Source: Benincasa hispida (lineage: Eukaryota; Streptophyta; Magnoliopsida; Cucurbitales; Cucurbitaceae). Taken from it: a stretch of 64,000 nt of DNA. A model generated the notes under the pieces. That model saw only the letters and a program-made list of their open reading frames with translations, was not told the origin of the DNA and searched no databases. The DNA lies in the NCBI RefSeq assembly GCF_009727055.1, contig NC_052359.1:62188960-62252959 (forward strand), written 5' to 3'. Shown piece after piece: positions 10,912 to 21,516 of the stretch. Within the stretch, counting starts at the first letter, position 1. Each line of letters starts with the position of its first letter. The translations under genes and the position numbers were made by a program.

Positions 10912-11013
10912 TGTGAAAGTGAGAACAGCTCAACTGGCATCCGAGGTGTGTTAATGACCTTGAGGTCCATGATTCGAATCCCTCCACCCTTCCCATATTG
11001 TACTAAAAAAAAG
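10912..11013 (+). mobile_element. tRNA-derived SINE-like element
   Basis: A pol III A-box-like AGCTCAACTGG (10927-10937) and a B-box-like GATTCGAATCC (10971-10981) are spaced about 34 bp apart, followed by TTGTACTAAAAAAAA (10998-11012). This is the layout of plant SINEs: tRNA head, short body, TTG and A tail. It lies among captured gene fragments upstream of the CACTA terminus. Target duplications were not resolved. Confidence 0.55.
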
Positions 11014-11179
11014 TGTAAAAGTTTTGTAGGTGCAAAGTTTGTTTAGAAGTTGTACCATATATATCATATTATTATCAACTATCATCATCATTAAAAGAAT
11101 TTGTCCCATCACTTGACAAGCACAGTTCTAAGGATAATGTGATATTCCAAATGTAGGAGGCAAGAATATCTATGAAATG

Positions 11180-11475
11180 CCAGTGATATTGGGGGGTCAT
11201 TTTTGCCCAAACAGGGATTGTAGCTTTTTCATTAATCCATCCACAAACCTCTTCCTGAATTGCACAATCTTGCCCAACTACAGCACCCATTCTCTGTTCG
11301 GGCATGCTATGAGGCATGAGAAATTGATTTCAAATGTATCCTGACAAACGAGACGTAAATAATGGATGAAATGAACGTATTCTTGGTATTTAGCACAGTA
11401 AAGAAGTCATTGACAATGATCATATAACTCCAGTTTGTTCAACTCGATCAATAAGTTCTTCCCAAGCACCTTACA
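11180..11475 (-). pseudogene. PYD1: Captured fragment of dihydropyrimidine dehydrogenase
   Basis: Minus strand. One piece (about 11475-11430) reads AWEELIDRVEQTG. After an intron-like gap and an acceptor (TTTGTCAG), a second piece (11340-11180) reads DTFEINFSC, then MPEQRMGAVVGQDC, EEVCGWINEKATIPVWAKMT and PNITGIS. These match, in order, a conserved stretch of plant NADP-dependent dihydropyrimidine dehydrogenase (first enzyme of pyrimidine catabolism, plastid) just before its flavin-site region. A one-base deletion and a one-base insertion break the frame, and the donor site is altered. Only about 60 codons are present and no other part of the gene is nearby, so it is a captured or broken fragment. 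Confidence 0.75.
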
Positions 11476-11539
11476 ACTCCATGTTAAATTTTCATGTAAC
11501 GTATGATTCTTCTGTTATATGGAATAACATACATAAGTG

Positions 11540-12088
11540 TTCAAAGTTTACCTATAGGGTGTCGGTGGAACTGAAAAAGGGAAAATGTCTGGCAGAGAAG
11601 TGGATTCGGTTGACGAGCGACGACACGGATAAATCTGGTCAATTTGGTCGACGAGACGGGGAAGAAGTGGATTTGGTCGACGGCGAACAGACACCGAACG
11701 AAAAAAGACGCTAGATGCTGGACAGAGACCCACGACAATGACAATGCCCACAAAATCAAAGATTCGTTGTTGAAGATCAGACTCAACATTGTTGGAGAAG
11801 GGAGGGTTTGGTAAGAGAGAATGAAAGGGAGAGAGAAGATTTAGAGAAGAGAGGGTTTGGTAAGAGAGAGTGAAAGGGAGAGGATTTGTTTGAAATGGAA
11901 GAGATTTTCTTAATAGAGTATGAAAAAAATAAATTGAGACCTTTAATGTTGGTTTTAAACCAACATTAAAGCCTATCTTCAACGTCGGTTTAAAATCGAC
12001 ATTAAAGATCCCTTTTTTTTTTAAACTGACATTATACATCCAGTTTCACTTTTTTCAACCGACATTAAAGTCCAAAATTCATGTAGTG
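11540..12088. mobile_element. Right end of a CACTA (EnSpm) DNA transposon
   Basis: The terminus at 12088 read inward is CACTACATGAATTTTGG. Inside it (11940-12070) are inverted subterminal repeats of the form CTTTAATGT(T/C)GGTTTAAAA, alternating in orientation, as in CACTA elements. The next base begins a Copia integrase fragment, so the element inserted there; the 3-bp target would be AAA (12089-12091). The left terminus was not found. The stretch 11540-11930 is purine-rich with a repeated GGGTTTGGTAAGAGAGA unit. The captured gene fragments upstream probably belong to this element. Confidence 0.78.
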
Positions 12089-12900
12089 AAAGATTGAGAC
12101 TTCTCATGAATTAAATATAGGTACCCCATATCTTGAATCATCGTTTATGAACGTAATAAAATATTGTTGTCCATTCCAAGAAGTCGTACAGAATGGATCA
12201 CAAATGTTTGTATGTATTAGTTCTAAGATGTCTGAGCATCTGTTGGCACCTAATTTTCTTATGTTTGTCTGTTTTCCCTTAATACATTTCACACAAATAT
12301 TGAAGTTACTTAAATCAAGGGAATCGAGAATTTCATCTAACACAAGTCTTTGAATTCTCTGTTTAGAGATGTGACTTAAATGTTTATGTCATAACATAGC
12401 AGAATTCTCATTTAATTTACACTTTGTATGACATGAATTAAATAACAGGATCTTGATAAATTAAGCAAAAGAATCAAGCATATATAAATTATCAATTAAA
12501 GAACCGGTATCAATAAGCTTAGAATCTTGAAAACGACTAACTTTATTATTTCCAAAAGAACAAGAAAAATCAAATTTGTCCAAACTGGAAAGAGAAACTA
12601 AATTTCTTCTAAATGACGGTACAACAAAAGTCTCATTTAGATCTAAACAATAACTAATTTTTAATAGTAATCTAAAATTTCCAATACTTTGCCATCGCCC
12701 ACATAAATGTATCTTTCAGCATCACTTGGTGGCCAACTCCATAGGCAACCTTGCATCAATATACTTATGTGAGTAGTAGTACCAAGTATTTATAGGTACA
12801 GAAGCTAAATGAACTTCAGAACAAACCAAAGTAAGAAGTTTACCCTTCTTTACATGCCACTTGGCATACTTAGGAATTAAATGAGAATTAAATTAGAATT
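12089..12900 (-). pseudogene. Copia pol fragment: protease region to integrase, cut by the CACTA element
   Basis: Minus-strand frames give LVSLSSLDKFDF, a GAG-pre-integrase region, and then CVKCIKGKQ with LELIHTNICDPF, FITFINDDSRYG and YLIHEKSQS of the integrase core. The first catalytic Asp of the usual HSD motif is replaced (HTN). The sequence stops at 12089 exactly where the CACTA terminus begins. It belongs to a Copia lineage different from the element at 1-8018. Sequence above about 12700 is degraded. Confidence 0.8.
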
Positions 12901-12975
12901 GTCCCAAGTAGATTAAATGAGAATTAATAATTTATTATAAATGTCCTAAGTAGATACATTGCTATGTTATAACAC

Positions 12976-13152
12976 AAGTAATTAAAATAATAAGTCTACT
13001 TTGGTTCATATAATTAAATTGTCAAATTAGTATTAATTTATCTATTACTGTAACTAGTTTTTGTAATTTAAAAATAAAATTTACCAAACACTATTTAATT
13101 TTTTCTACAGTTGATTTTTTAAAAGCAAAACTGCAATTATTTTAAAAGCTAC
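12976..13152. repeat. ~170 bp direct repeat, copy 2
   Basis: Same orientation as the copy at 8161-8336 and about 90% identical, starting AATTAAAATAATAAGTCTAC and ending AAAGCTAC. The flanks differ on both sides. It could be a pair of insertions of one unrecognised element, or a duplication whose interior was replaced by later insertions. Confidence 0.75.
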
Positions 13153-13989
13153 GACACCACCAAATGAAACCTCAATAATGTTTAATAATGACTTTACTTC
13201 TTGAAAAAAAAAACATTTTAATTAGGAATTAGTAGTAAAGGGGTTCTGCAAATGGGATTTGACTGAAAAGGAAGCAACAGTTTATTATTAGTTATTTTAA
13301 AAGAAAAATCTCATAAAAATCTTCCATTTCTTTGAACTTGAATTTTCGTTCGATATTTTTCATTTAAAAAATCCAATTATAAGAACTAGTTTGTGTTACT
13401 AAATTAGTTTTCAGAAATTATTTTTCATCAAACAAATCTTATAAGAAAAGAAAACAGTGGACCAAATAGAAAATTATCCACCATTTTAATTGATTCAACT
13501 TCAAAATTATAAGAGTATAAATTGGTTTTTTGTTCACTTTTTTCTCCCGATATTATTGATCTACCCATTTCATTCTTAAACAACGTTAACAAATGAGAAT
13601 AAAATTTAAATCATCAGTAATAGTATTGAAATTTCTTTACATAGAAGAGAAAAATAAAATTCTCTAAGGCTAACAATGTTATGAGTTGAAGCCTAATTAT
13701 TTGAAGCAAAATTCTAGTGTATCTTAAGATATGTCATTATTATACGTTCAACAGAATTATTCCATTAATATTTGTCACATGACAAACTCTTTTAATTTTT
13801 TTTTTTTAGTTGAGGTTTTTTTTTAAAAAAAAAAAATTTATTCTTTTCTCCATGTGATTAAAGTGGGACACTATACAATGGATACATCTTAATGTCATCC
13901 AAATATTATTTCTATTTATTTATTTATTTTGAAGAAACCAAACCATAAAAACTTAGAATTATAACAAAAACAAATCAAATCACTCTGGA
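13153..13989. other. AT-rich intergenic stretch
   Basis: I see no coding pattern, RNA gene or TE terminus. There are homopolymer runs around 13797-13842 and a TTTA run near 13913-13930. Confidence 0.6.
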
Positions 13990-14509
13990 TAAGGAGAAAG
14001 AAGAAGAGAAGAATCATGCTCTTCCAGTGCCCTCCTCGCAAAGGAATGACCCAAAAAGTAGATGTAACATCGCTTCATATGGGAAAAGAAGACGGACCTC
14101 CAAGCCATTCATAATAAACGTAATCCCTTCCGTGAAAAAAGGAGACCTCCAAAAGATCCGAAGATTTATCAGTGAGGTTCTTTCATTTCAGATCTTTTAT
14201 TTGCCGACTCATTTGTACATGTTAACCCAATATTTAACATATAAATGAGATATTCAACCGGTTGAATTTGAAAGGAAAGTTCTTTCAATCTTTCATCCAA
14301 AATTTCAATCACCATATTTGGAATCCCAACTTGCACCCATTTTGAAGGTTTATTTCTTCACTGAATACTTCCCCTGTTGGACTTCTTCCAGTGAGCAATT
14401 CCAAAAGAAGAATCCCATAACTGTAAACATCTCCTTTTGTTGATATTCCAATCTCATACACATACTCTTCATTGCTTTGTCACACCTTCAACATTTATTA
14501 CTTATATTT

Positions 14510-14835
14510 AGGTTAAATTACCGGTCAGTCCATCAACTTTTAAGTTTGTGTCTAAGAGTTTTATAAAATTGAAGAATGTCTAATAAGTATCTAAACAATT
14601 AATTTCGTGTCTAAAATATCCCTTAGCTTTAAAAGTATTTAATAAATCCTTTAAAAATATTTAATAAATCCTTACCTATTCAATTTTGTCTTTTAGTGAA
14701 TAGGTCCAAAGACCTCTTTTAACACAACATTAAATATTTAAGGACTTTATTTGGCTTCGAATAAAAAGTTTAGTGACTTGTTCTACATTTTTAAAATTCG
14801 ACCAAATTGACACAAACTTGAAAATTTACATCCCG
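14510..14835. mobile_element. MITE-like foldback in the kinase pseudogene intron
   Basis: The left arm (from about 14510, TAGGTTAAATTACCGG then CTTTTAAGTTTGTGTCTA) and the right arm (to about 14835, ending GACACAAACTTGAAAATTTA) are inverted and related. This is a common style of non-autonomous element in dicot introns. The ends are imprecise and no target duplication was resolved. Confidence 0.45.
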
Positions 14836-15283
14836 TTCCGTAATTATTTTATTTTTAGTTTTCTATTTTAAAATTTATACTTATTTTCTCCAAATTCTTA
14901 CATGGTTTTAACTTTCCTTTAAAAAACGTTAGAGTTCTCAATCAAAATCTCATGACAGTAACATGTTTTCAATTTTTTTTTTTCAAAACTTGGCTTGCTT
15001 TTGACAAAGATATAAAAAATGTTTAAATTACAAGTTTAGTTCTTAACCAACATGTGAGCTATAAATAGACGTTGACCGACCAATCGATAATCATCACTAC
15101 TTTGTTAATATTAGGTTAAAATTTTAAGCTAAAAATGGAGATGTGTAATGAAAGATTGTAGTTACGTGGGCCAATATAGCCAATAAATCCTCTTAGCCCA
15201 CTAGTAATGCTCTAACTAGGTTTGTAGAATCGGTTTGAACATGAAGCAATCTTGCGAGCTTAAAATTGGGAACATGGGTTATC

Positions 15284-17260
15284 ATCTATGTTGGGGTTGA
15301 TACCCTAAATCTCGTAGGGTTCTATAGTTTGTAAACCTTGTATGAACAAATATTTATGTGATTGATAATATTTGATATTTTATTCACTTTGTCTATGAAA
15401 TATATGATATTTTAGTTACATTAACCACAAACCAATAAACTATCATCCAAGGTTATCGTTGTAACTTAAACATGTATGTGGAGAAATATAGGTGGATCAT
15501 GTTTAAGTGATAACCTAGATAGTTTGTAGTATATGGATAAGGCTGGTTACCTTATCTTGGTGGCATTATGAGTATCGTCCGCTTTGTAGGTGTTACAAAT
15601 GTTGTAAAGTACTACAAATGATTTGATCCTGATCATTCATGTATTAGACATGCAAGTGAGGATATTCTATACAAAGGAGTTTGTATAAGACCAGTCCACA
15701 AAATGTTTAGTCTCATTATATAACGTCGTTCATAGTAGAGACTTTCATTTCACTAGGATGACCATAGGTAACATGACCTTAATTCTGAGTGAGTTATGAA
15801 TTCCTACCTATGAGGGCGGTTGTTTGATTTGTATGGGTGAGAGTGGCCAAATTGTCGACTTAACAAGCCTACCATTTTGGGGATTTGTCTGATTAGGAAG
15901 CTGGGAACTCAGCTACACAAGATGAAATTCACTCCTTCCCCGAAGCAAGGGTAAGAAGATAAATTGCTCCTTTTAGGGCTGATTCCAAGTCTTGAGCAAT
16001 ATGGCACCACACTCTCTCTTGGCCCAAGAGGGTTTTAGTCATAGTGGGACTATGATATATTATTCATTAGAGAGATTAGTGGTAGTTAAGGAATTAGAGG
16101 TAACTACAGGGGCAAGATGGTAAATTTGGTCTAGTTATACTTACGAGCAATTTGTGAAGGATCATCGTACTGTTGATTGGTTATATCCAATGGACACAGA
16201 AATATATCTATAGTGTGAAGAGTGCAGCTGTTAGTCTTTAGTGAAGTGCCCGACAGTTAACGGATGGTGGATATTGTAATTAAAGAGTTTAATTAATTAT
16301 TCACGTACCGTTGAAGCTTCAAGCTACAGTTTCATAAGGCCCCTTGGTAGCTCAAAAGTATTTAGTTGAGAATAAGGTTTTTGGTTAATTTAAAATGTTC
16401 AAATTAATAAGAGAGAATTTAATTATATATGATATAATTAAATTGATTTAATTATATACGATTTAATTGATATACTATATTTGATACATTATTGTTTTGG
16501 AGGAATAAATATTTTAATGAGATTCAAATAGTTGTTAAATTTAATATAAATATGATTTATACTGAATACCATAAAATGGAGAAAAAGAAATATATTTTAT
16601 ATTGTATATGATGCAATATTAAAACTATAGGTTATAAATATAATATGATAAGTTGGTTATCATATTTATTTATATTATTAACTATTTGATAATTATCCCA
16701 TTTTTCTCTCTAACCACCTTAGTGGGACGTTAAACGGTTAAATGAAATATGATTTTATTATTTCAAATAGAAGTGTTACATGATTGAGAGATAAATCTAC
16801 ACGATTTGATTAGAGTATATGCGATAAACTTGCTTCACTACACGATTGAACCACTTGCTATGCGACAGCTTGTTCTTCATTCAATCGTCTTCCTCCTCCA
16901 AACCTCAAACTCCCTCCTAACCAAAATAGCCAAAGCCTACCACTCTTGTGTTCTCACCCCGAGAATACCATGATCACCAAGTGGTTGTGTCCTTTTTTGG
17001 ATCGAGTTCTTGTTGCTGTTTGCTTGAGGAGAGTTCGTGCCTATTCGAAGTCTTCGTGAAAGTTCGAAGGATTAATGCGAAGAAGAGTTCTTCAAAGGTA
17101 TAATCTCTGAACTCTATTTCTTATTAGAAAGCATGCTGTAATTTTAGTTAAAGAGCATAATTTATATGTTTTACAGTAAGTGTTTATGTTCAATCTAAAT
17201 GAGATTTGGATGATTCATTTTCGCTCATAGGTTCTCTATAAAACGACATCCTTCAATCTG
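15284..17260 (+). mobile_element. Solo LTR (~2 kb Copia LTR family) in the kinase pseudogene
   Basis: LTR at 15289-17255 (1967 bp), TGTTGGGGTTGAT ... ACATCCTTCA, flanked by ATCTA (15284-15288) and ATCTG (17256-17260), a 5-bp target duplication with one mismatch. The kinase reading continues across it, with DEQI on both sides of the target. Family landmarks are present: GAGAATACC hairpin at 16951-16969, donor-like TTCAAAG/GTATAA at 17097/17098 and a weak CGAT motif cluster at 16795-16870. Confidence 0.88.
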
Positions 17261-17672
17261 TTCATCCAAAAGAACATTACTCGGCTTTCGATCGCAATGA
17301 ACCATAGGAGTTTCTAATCCATGGTGAAGATAATCCATTGCAGCTACTACATCTAAAGTTATGTCTATCCTTTGTTTCAAAGTCAGCCACGGTTTTGATC
17401 GACCACCCCCTCTTCTGTGAAGTCAAGTTTCCAAGTTCTCGTTCAACATAATTCCAAAATCAAGACCTCGAAATCCAAACTGGAACAAGCACTAAGGATC
17501 TTTACAAGGTTTTGATGCCTTATGTTTCTGAATACTTCGCATTCAGCAAGAAATCCCTACGTTCCACCTCGATGACCATCTAAGTCGATTACTTTAATGG
17601 CAATTGAAGTTTCGTCTCTCATTATACCTTTGTAACTAGATCTGAAGATCCCCTTTCCGATTACATTTTTGT

Positions 17673-19615
17673 AAACCCTAGAACTTGAGTTTCTAAGTAT
17701 CTATACATTAAAATTAACTCGGGTGCTTGCATACTTTAAGATGCATAGTAAGTTTAATCTTTATTGTATAGGGTTAAAGCTTAGTAAAGAAAGAAATCTT
17801 TCTAAGTGTTAAACTTGAGAAAATCTAAGTAAATTTTGAAATAACGTTCTAGGATTGTTAAGTGTTCTAAATACTAAGGAAAATTTTGAGGGTGACCTAA
17901 AGGAAAAGAGACTAGACATTGGCCAAGAAGGACTTGTGGTGTAAGCCCTAAATTCTTACTAATTTTTTAGTTTAAAGCTAAGCTTTAATGTGTCATTTGG
18001 GGATTGGACAACCTAGGTATCTTCAATGAATTTGAGGATTGAATTAAATGAATTTTATCTTAAGTGGTGTGAATAATTGTGTTGAATCAAATGGAAAGGA
18101 AAATTAGGTGTTAACTTGAAAAACCTAATATTGTCTAAGTGTTGGAATTAAGTTAGAAAAATGTGAAAATGTGAAAATATGAAGGGAAGAATTTCCTAGG
18201 TATTACTATTTAGTCAAGTGAATTGAAGATGGAGTTTGGTTAAGTACTTGGAGGAGTTAAATAATTAAATAAGAATGAAATGTGGAACTTAAAAGAAAAT
18301 TGGTGGGAGATTGTAGAAGTTAAATTAGGAAAATGATATGGATAATTTAATTGATACTTAAGGAAATTTTATGGCTTATTGAATTAAATTTTAAGGAAAT
18401 TCATAAAGATATTTAAGTATTTAAAAATGGATAAAAATTAAAGGAAAATAGGTAATTAAGAGTAGTAGGGTTGAGTGGTCAAAGAAGGGGGTGGCAATAG
18501 GTGACTTGTTATTGGAGAAGTGCAGTAGGTGGATGGCCTTAACTCAACTAAAGGGGGTTGACGTTTTCAATTCCTTCAGGTCATTCTCAATTTTCTTCGA
18601 CGTAAACTCAGAGAGGTGTGACGCTTGAGGGCCATCAATGTAATTGAAGTGCAAGAAAATGGTGTTTTTGATGAAAAACTATAAGTTGTTCAGAAACCTG
18701 TGAGTTTGTGGGCACTTGAGTTGTGGGGGCTAATTTCAAAGGATCCAAGGGATTTTAAAGCTTTAAATCTTGATGTTAGTCAGATAAGACATAGATTTAA
18801 ATTTTTATGGAATAAATTTGAGGTAATTTGGTTGAAAATTGAAGAATTTGGAGTTGAATTTTTATAGGTGTATTGTTGTCGAGAAGCAGAAGAAGTCACT
18901 AGACTGTCGGCTAAGGAGGGTGTCTAGCCGCGTGCGCCCGCCTTGTCACCCACGCCATCCTACATGCACACAGTGCCTTGTCCGCCCACCTTGTGCATGT
19001 TAATCGATCCCTAACACTCACCCGCGCGTACCTCCATACACACAGACATGCCTGTGGGCATGGTTTGCTGCCTATCCTACGCCCAGACACGTCCATGTAC
19101 ATGGTTTGTCACCCAGCCGTGCATCAACCACTATTTTCTTAGTCCATTATCCCTAATTTAAGTTATTTGAATTTTGTAAGTAATTTTTATGGCCATTTGG
19201 ATGTTTTCGAATATTTTGGCCTTGAAATGCATAAATTTGTGTTTTAAGCTAATTTTAGGATATTTTAAATAATTTAGGGTTAAAGGAGCTAAAATCCTAA
19301 ACTAGGGGTAATTTGGAGTTAAATGAGGTTCAAGAGTGTTTTGGTTGAAGTTATGGAATATTTATAGAATATTTGAGTTGCATATATGTTTAAGGAGTAA
19401 CCCTAAATTTTTTTATCTAATTTTTAGGTCAAACAAATATAGGTGAAGCATACAAGCCCGAAGGGACAAATTGGTGATTGTGAGTGACAAATGATTTAAG
19501 ATCTTTTACCTAAATACTTGCAATACTTGATTTTAGTTGAAATAAGTTAACTTTTTTATAATGAGATTTACGAACTAACTGCTTTCATGTTTCTAAGGTT
19601 TATTAAAGCATGAAT
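17673..19615 (+). mobile_element. Probable Ty3/gypsy LTR remnant
   Basis: Starts abruptly at the edge of the kinase fragment (TGTAAACCCTAGAACTTGAG). It includes a GC-rich block (18920-19130) of loosely repeated CGCCCGCCTTGTCACCCA / CGCCCACCTTGTGCATG units and, near 19430-19490, a passage (AGGTCAAACAAATATAGGTG and CAAGCCCGAAGGGAC) that I associate with chromovirus LTRs of this plant group. No coding, PBS or target duplication was found. The boundaries are uncertain. Confidence 0.4.
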
Positions 19616-20160
19616 CTTTCCTACTGATCGACTGCCATTATGGTTCTCTTTGGTTGGATTTGAAGAAATCCTTTGCAGATCTAGATATGGTATGTTTGGT
19701 AGTCTAGATCTGTGTTTTTCTCTAGATCCATAGCCCTTTCTTTCGGCTTCCTCTTTCATCTTTCCGTTTCGAATGTCACTCCCTTTCCTCCTTTTATCTT
19801 GCTACTTCTTTTGGTTCTCTTTGCTCTCTTTGCTCCAAACGAGGGTTTCCCCTTACCGCTTCTTTCAGTTCTCCAATCTTTTGTGTTGTCACTCCTATCT
19901 ATCTAAGTCTGATATTGTACAACCATGTTGGATTTCAAATCTTGCTTGGTAGGGGATGGAGATCCTTGTTTGGAGCATGGTAGGAGATGGAGGATGGTGT
20001 TCGAATCTTGGTAGGGTTATGGTAGATCGCCGGATTCACCGTCACCTATAAATCCCTGTTACACAAATAATATTTATAAACACCAAACAAACTACTTATA
20101 CTAACTAGTAATACAAGTTTATTTCATTTGGATTCCTAAAAAATTGGAACTCATAGGAAG
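19616..20160. other. Unassigned stretch
   Basis: Pyrimidine-rich on the plus strand at 19710-19900. Short open frames here encode hydrophobic, low-complexity peptides with no recognisable domain. Nothing supports a gene. Confidence 0.5.
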
Positions 20161-20161
20161 T

Positions 20162-21516
20162 TATTAAAGGGGGGGTTTGTGAAAATTTTGAATTAACATT
20201 GCACGAAAATCAAATTGCACAATGAGAAAAAATGTATAAAAATATAAATTGAACAAAATACTTAGCTTGGATAGTTCTAGTTTATTTCATTTCTATTCAA
20301 TTCTATCATAGACTATTCAAAAGATATATGAGACATTCAAATTACAACTTCGCCTACGCGTTTAGAATCCTAACCGGTAGTCCATAAAATCAAGTTAATT
20401 AAACGAAAAGTGAGAATCCTCAACTAAACAATCAATCAACAGGCATTAAGGTCTAAGGCAAAGCTAAGCCAAATAATTGATTTCCATAGTCTAACCAATT
20501 ATTTGAGTGAGAATTATCTAAGTTAGAAAGTGATGCTTATTAGTTGGAATCCCAATTTAACATCACAAACTTAATTAACTCTTGCTTCTAGGTGACAACT
20601 ACCTAACGATTACAAATTAGGGCAATCAAAGCAATCAATTATACATGCATAGCTAATTTGTCAGATTATCCCATACAAGACAATTAAATGATAAACACAA
20701 GATAAATTCTCATAAAATTTAGAATAGTCTCACAAAATTACAAAACATAATCTCAAGAACGAATTGGAATGAAAGTAAACTACGAAACCCAAGCTAAGTT
20801 CTTAGCCTTTAGCCACATATCATCTTCTAATTCAATACAATGCTCAAAGAGGAAGAAGATTCAAAATTCTAGTGAAACTAAAGGAAGAAATTGAGAGGAA
20901 ACAGAAGGGCGGCTGTCTACTTGAGTGTGTCTAGAGTGCTGGCCCCGAATGGCCTATTTATAAGTTTGTTGAAGTGTCGCAACGCAAGGGAGAGCGTTGC
21001 AATGCTGCAGCGCGTTTTGGCTAAGCATCAAGGAGGCGTCATAATGTTGCCCTTAATGCTTGGTTGCACGCGCGCAGAGGTGGGAGTTCTCTTAAACTAT
21101 GTAACACCGTAATACTAGGGTTGAGCGTTGCAATGTTACCATTCTACTGCACAACATTGGAGTTAAGCGTTGCACTAGCGTTGCAATGGTGGCATTGTTC
21201 CATCTTCAAAGCGTTGCAATTGCAACGTTGGCTTGCACCTGAGCCTATTGCCTTCAAGCATCGAGCGAGTGTTGGGCTTATGCTTTGGAGGAGCATTGCG
21301 ACGCTCGAAAGGGCAGAATATTTCAATGTGTTGGTCTTCTTTCTTCATTTGTTCAATTTGGCTCCTATCTTGGTCATCTTAACGCCTTTTTGTACCGAAC
21401 GCTTCATTCGACCGCTTGTACACTTAAGTCCTACAAAAAAAGTTAATTTAAACACATTAAGTAGCTTAACAACCCCGAGTTAAATAGAGGAAGATAGCAT
21501 ATTTTCGGTGCTATCA
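20162..21516 (-). mobile_element. Probable Tat/Athila-type gypsy LTR
   Basis: In minus orientation it begins TGATAGCACCGAAAATATGC (21516 downward), has a TATA-like CTTATAAATAGG (about 20950-20962), a long transcribed region and ends in AACCCCCCCTTTAA, a style known from Tat-clade LTRs. TAACT borders both proposed ends (minus strand; plus AGTTA at 20157-20161 and 21517-21521), consistent with a 5-bp target duplication, though the terminal AA is not canonical. No internal domain is attached, so it would be a solo LTR. U3 carries an array of GCGTTGCAA motifs (20975-21305). Confidence 0.55.

Larger units (their letters stand above)
13990..17672 (-). pseudogene. LRR receptor-like kinase pseudogene (kinase domain), split by a solo LTR
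   Basis: Minus strand. The N-lobe (17672-17256) reads NVIGKG (glycine loop, degraded), AIKVIDL (VAIK lysine), [11 protein letters not shown] and [14 protein letters not shown] (catalytic loop). After the solo LTR (15289-17255) the domain resumes: the DFG motif is decayed to NFK in HVPNFKLARLL, followed by GLRGFIGYIGP-like sequence. A conserved-position intron (about 15170-14520, holding a MITE-like repeat) is followed by the C-lobe, DVYSYGILLLELLTGRSPTG and EILDERLKEL (about 14470-14170). Stops, frameshifts and the loss of DFG show it is dead. The LRR part is missing; gypsy-like DNA begins at 17673. Confidence 0.87.

Noticed and set aside
10912..11013. A functional tRNA gene
   Set aside because: A and B boxes are present, but the acceptor stem and anticodon arm do not form and an A tail follows, as in a SINE.
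14027..14248. 73-codon plus-strand frame
   Set aside because: It is antisense to the C-lobe remnant of the receptor kinase pseudogene.
20891..21483. Overlapping 73- and 139-codon plus-strand frames as genes
   Set aside because: They lie within the Tat-like LTR, antisense to its TATA-like box, and the peptides are produced by the GCGTTGCAA repeats.
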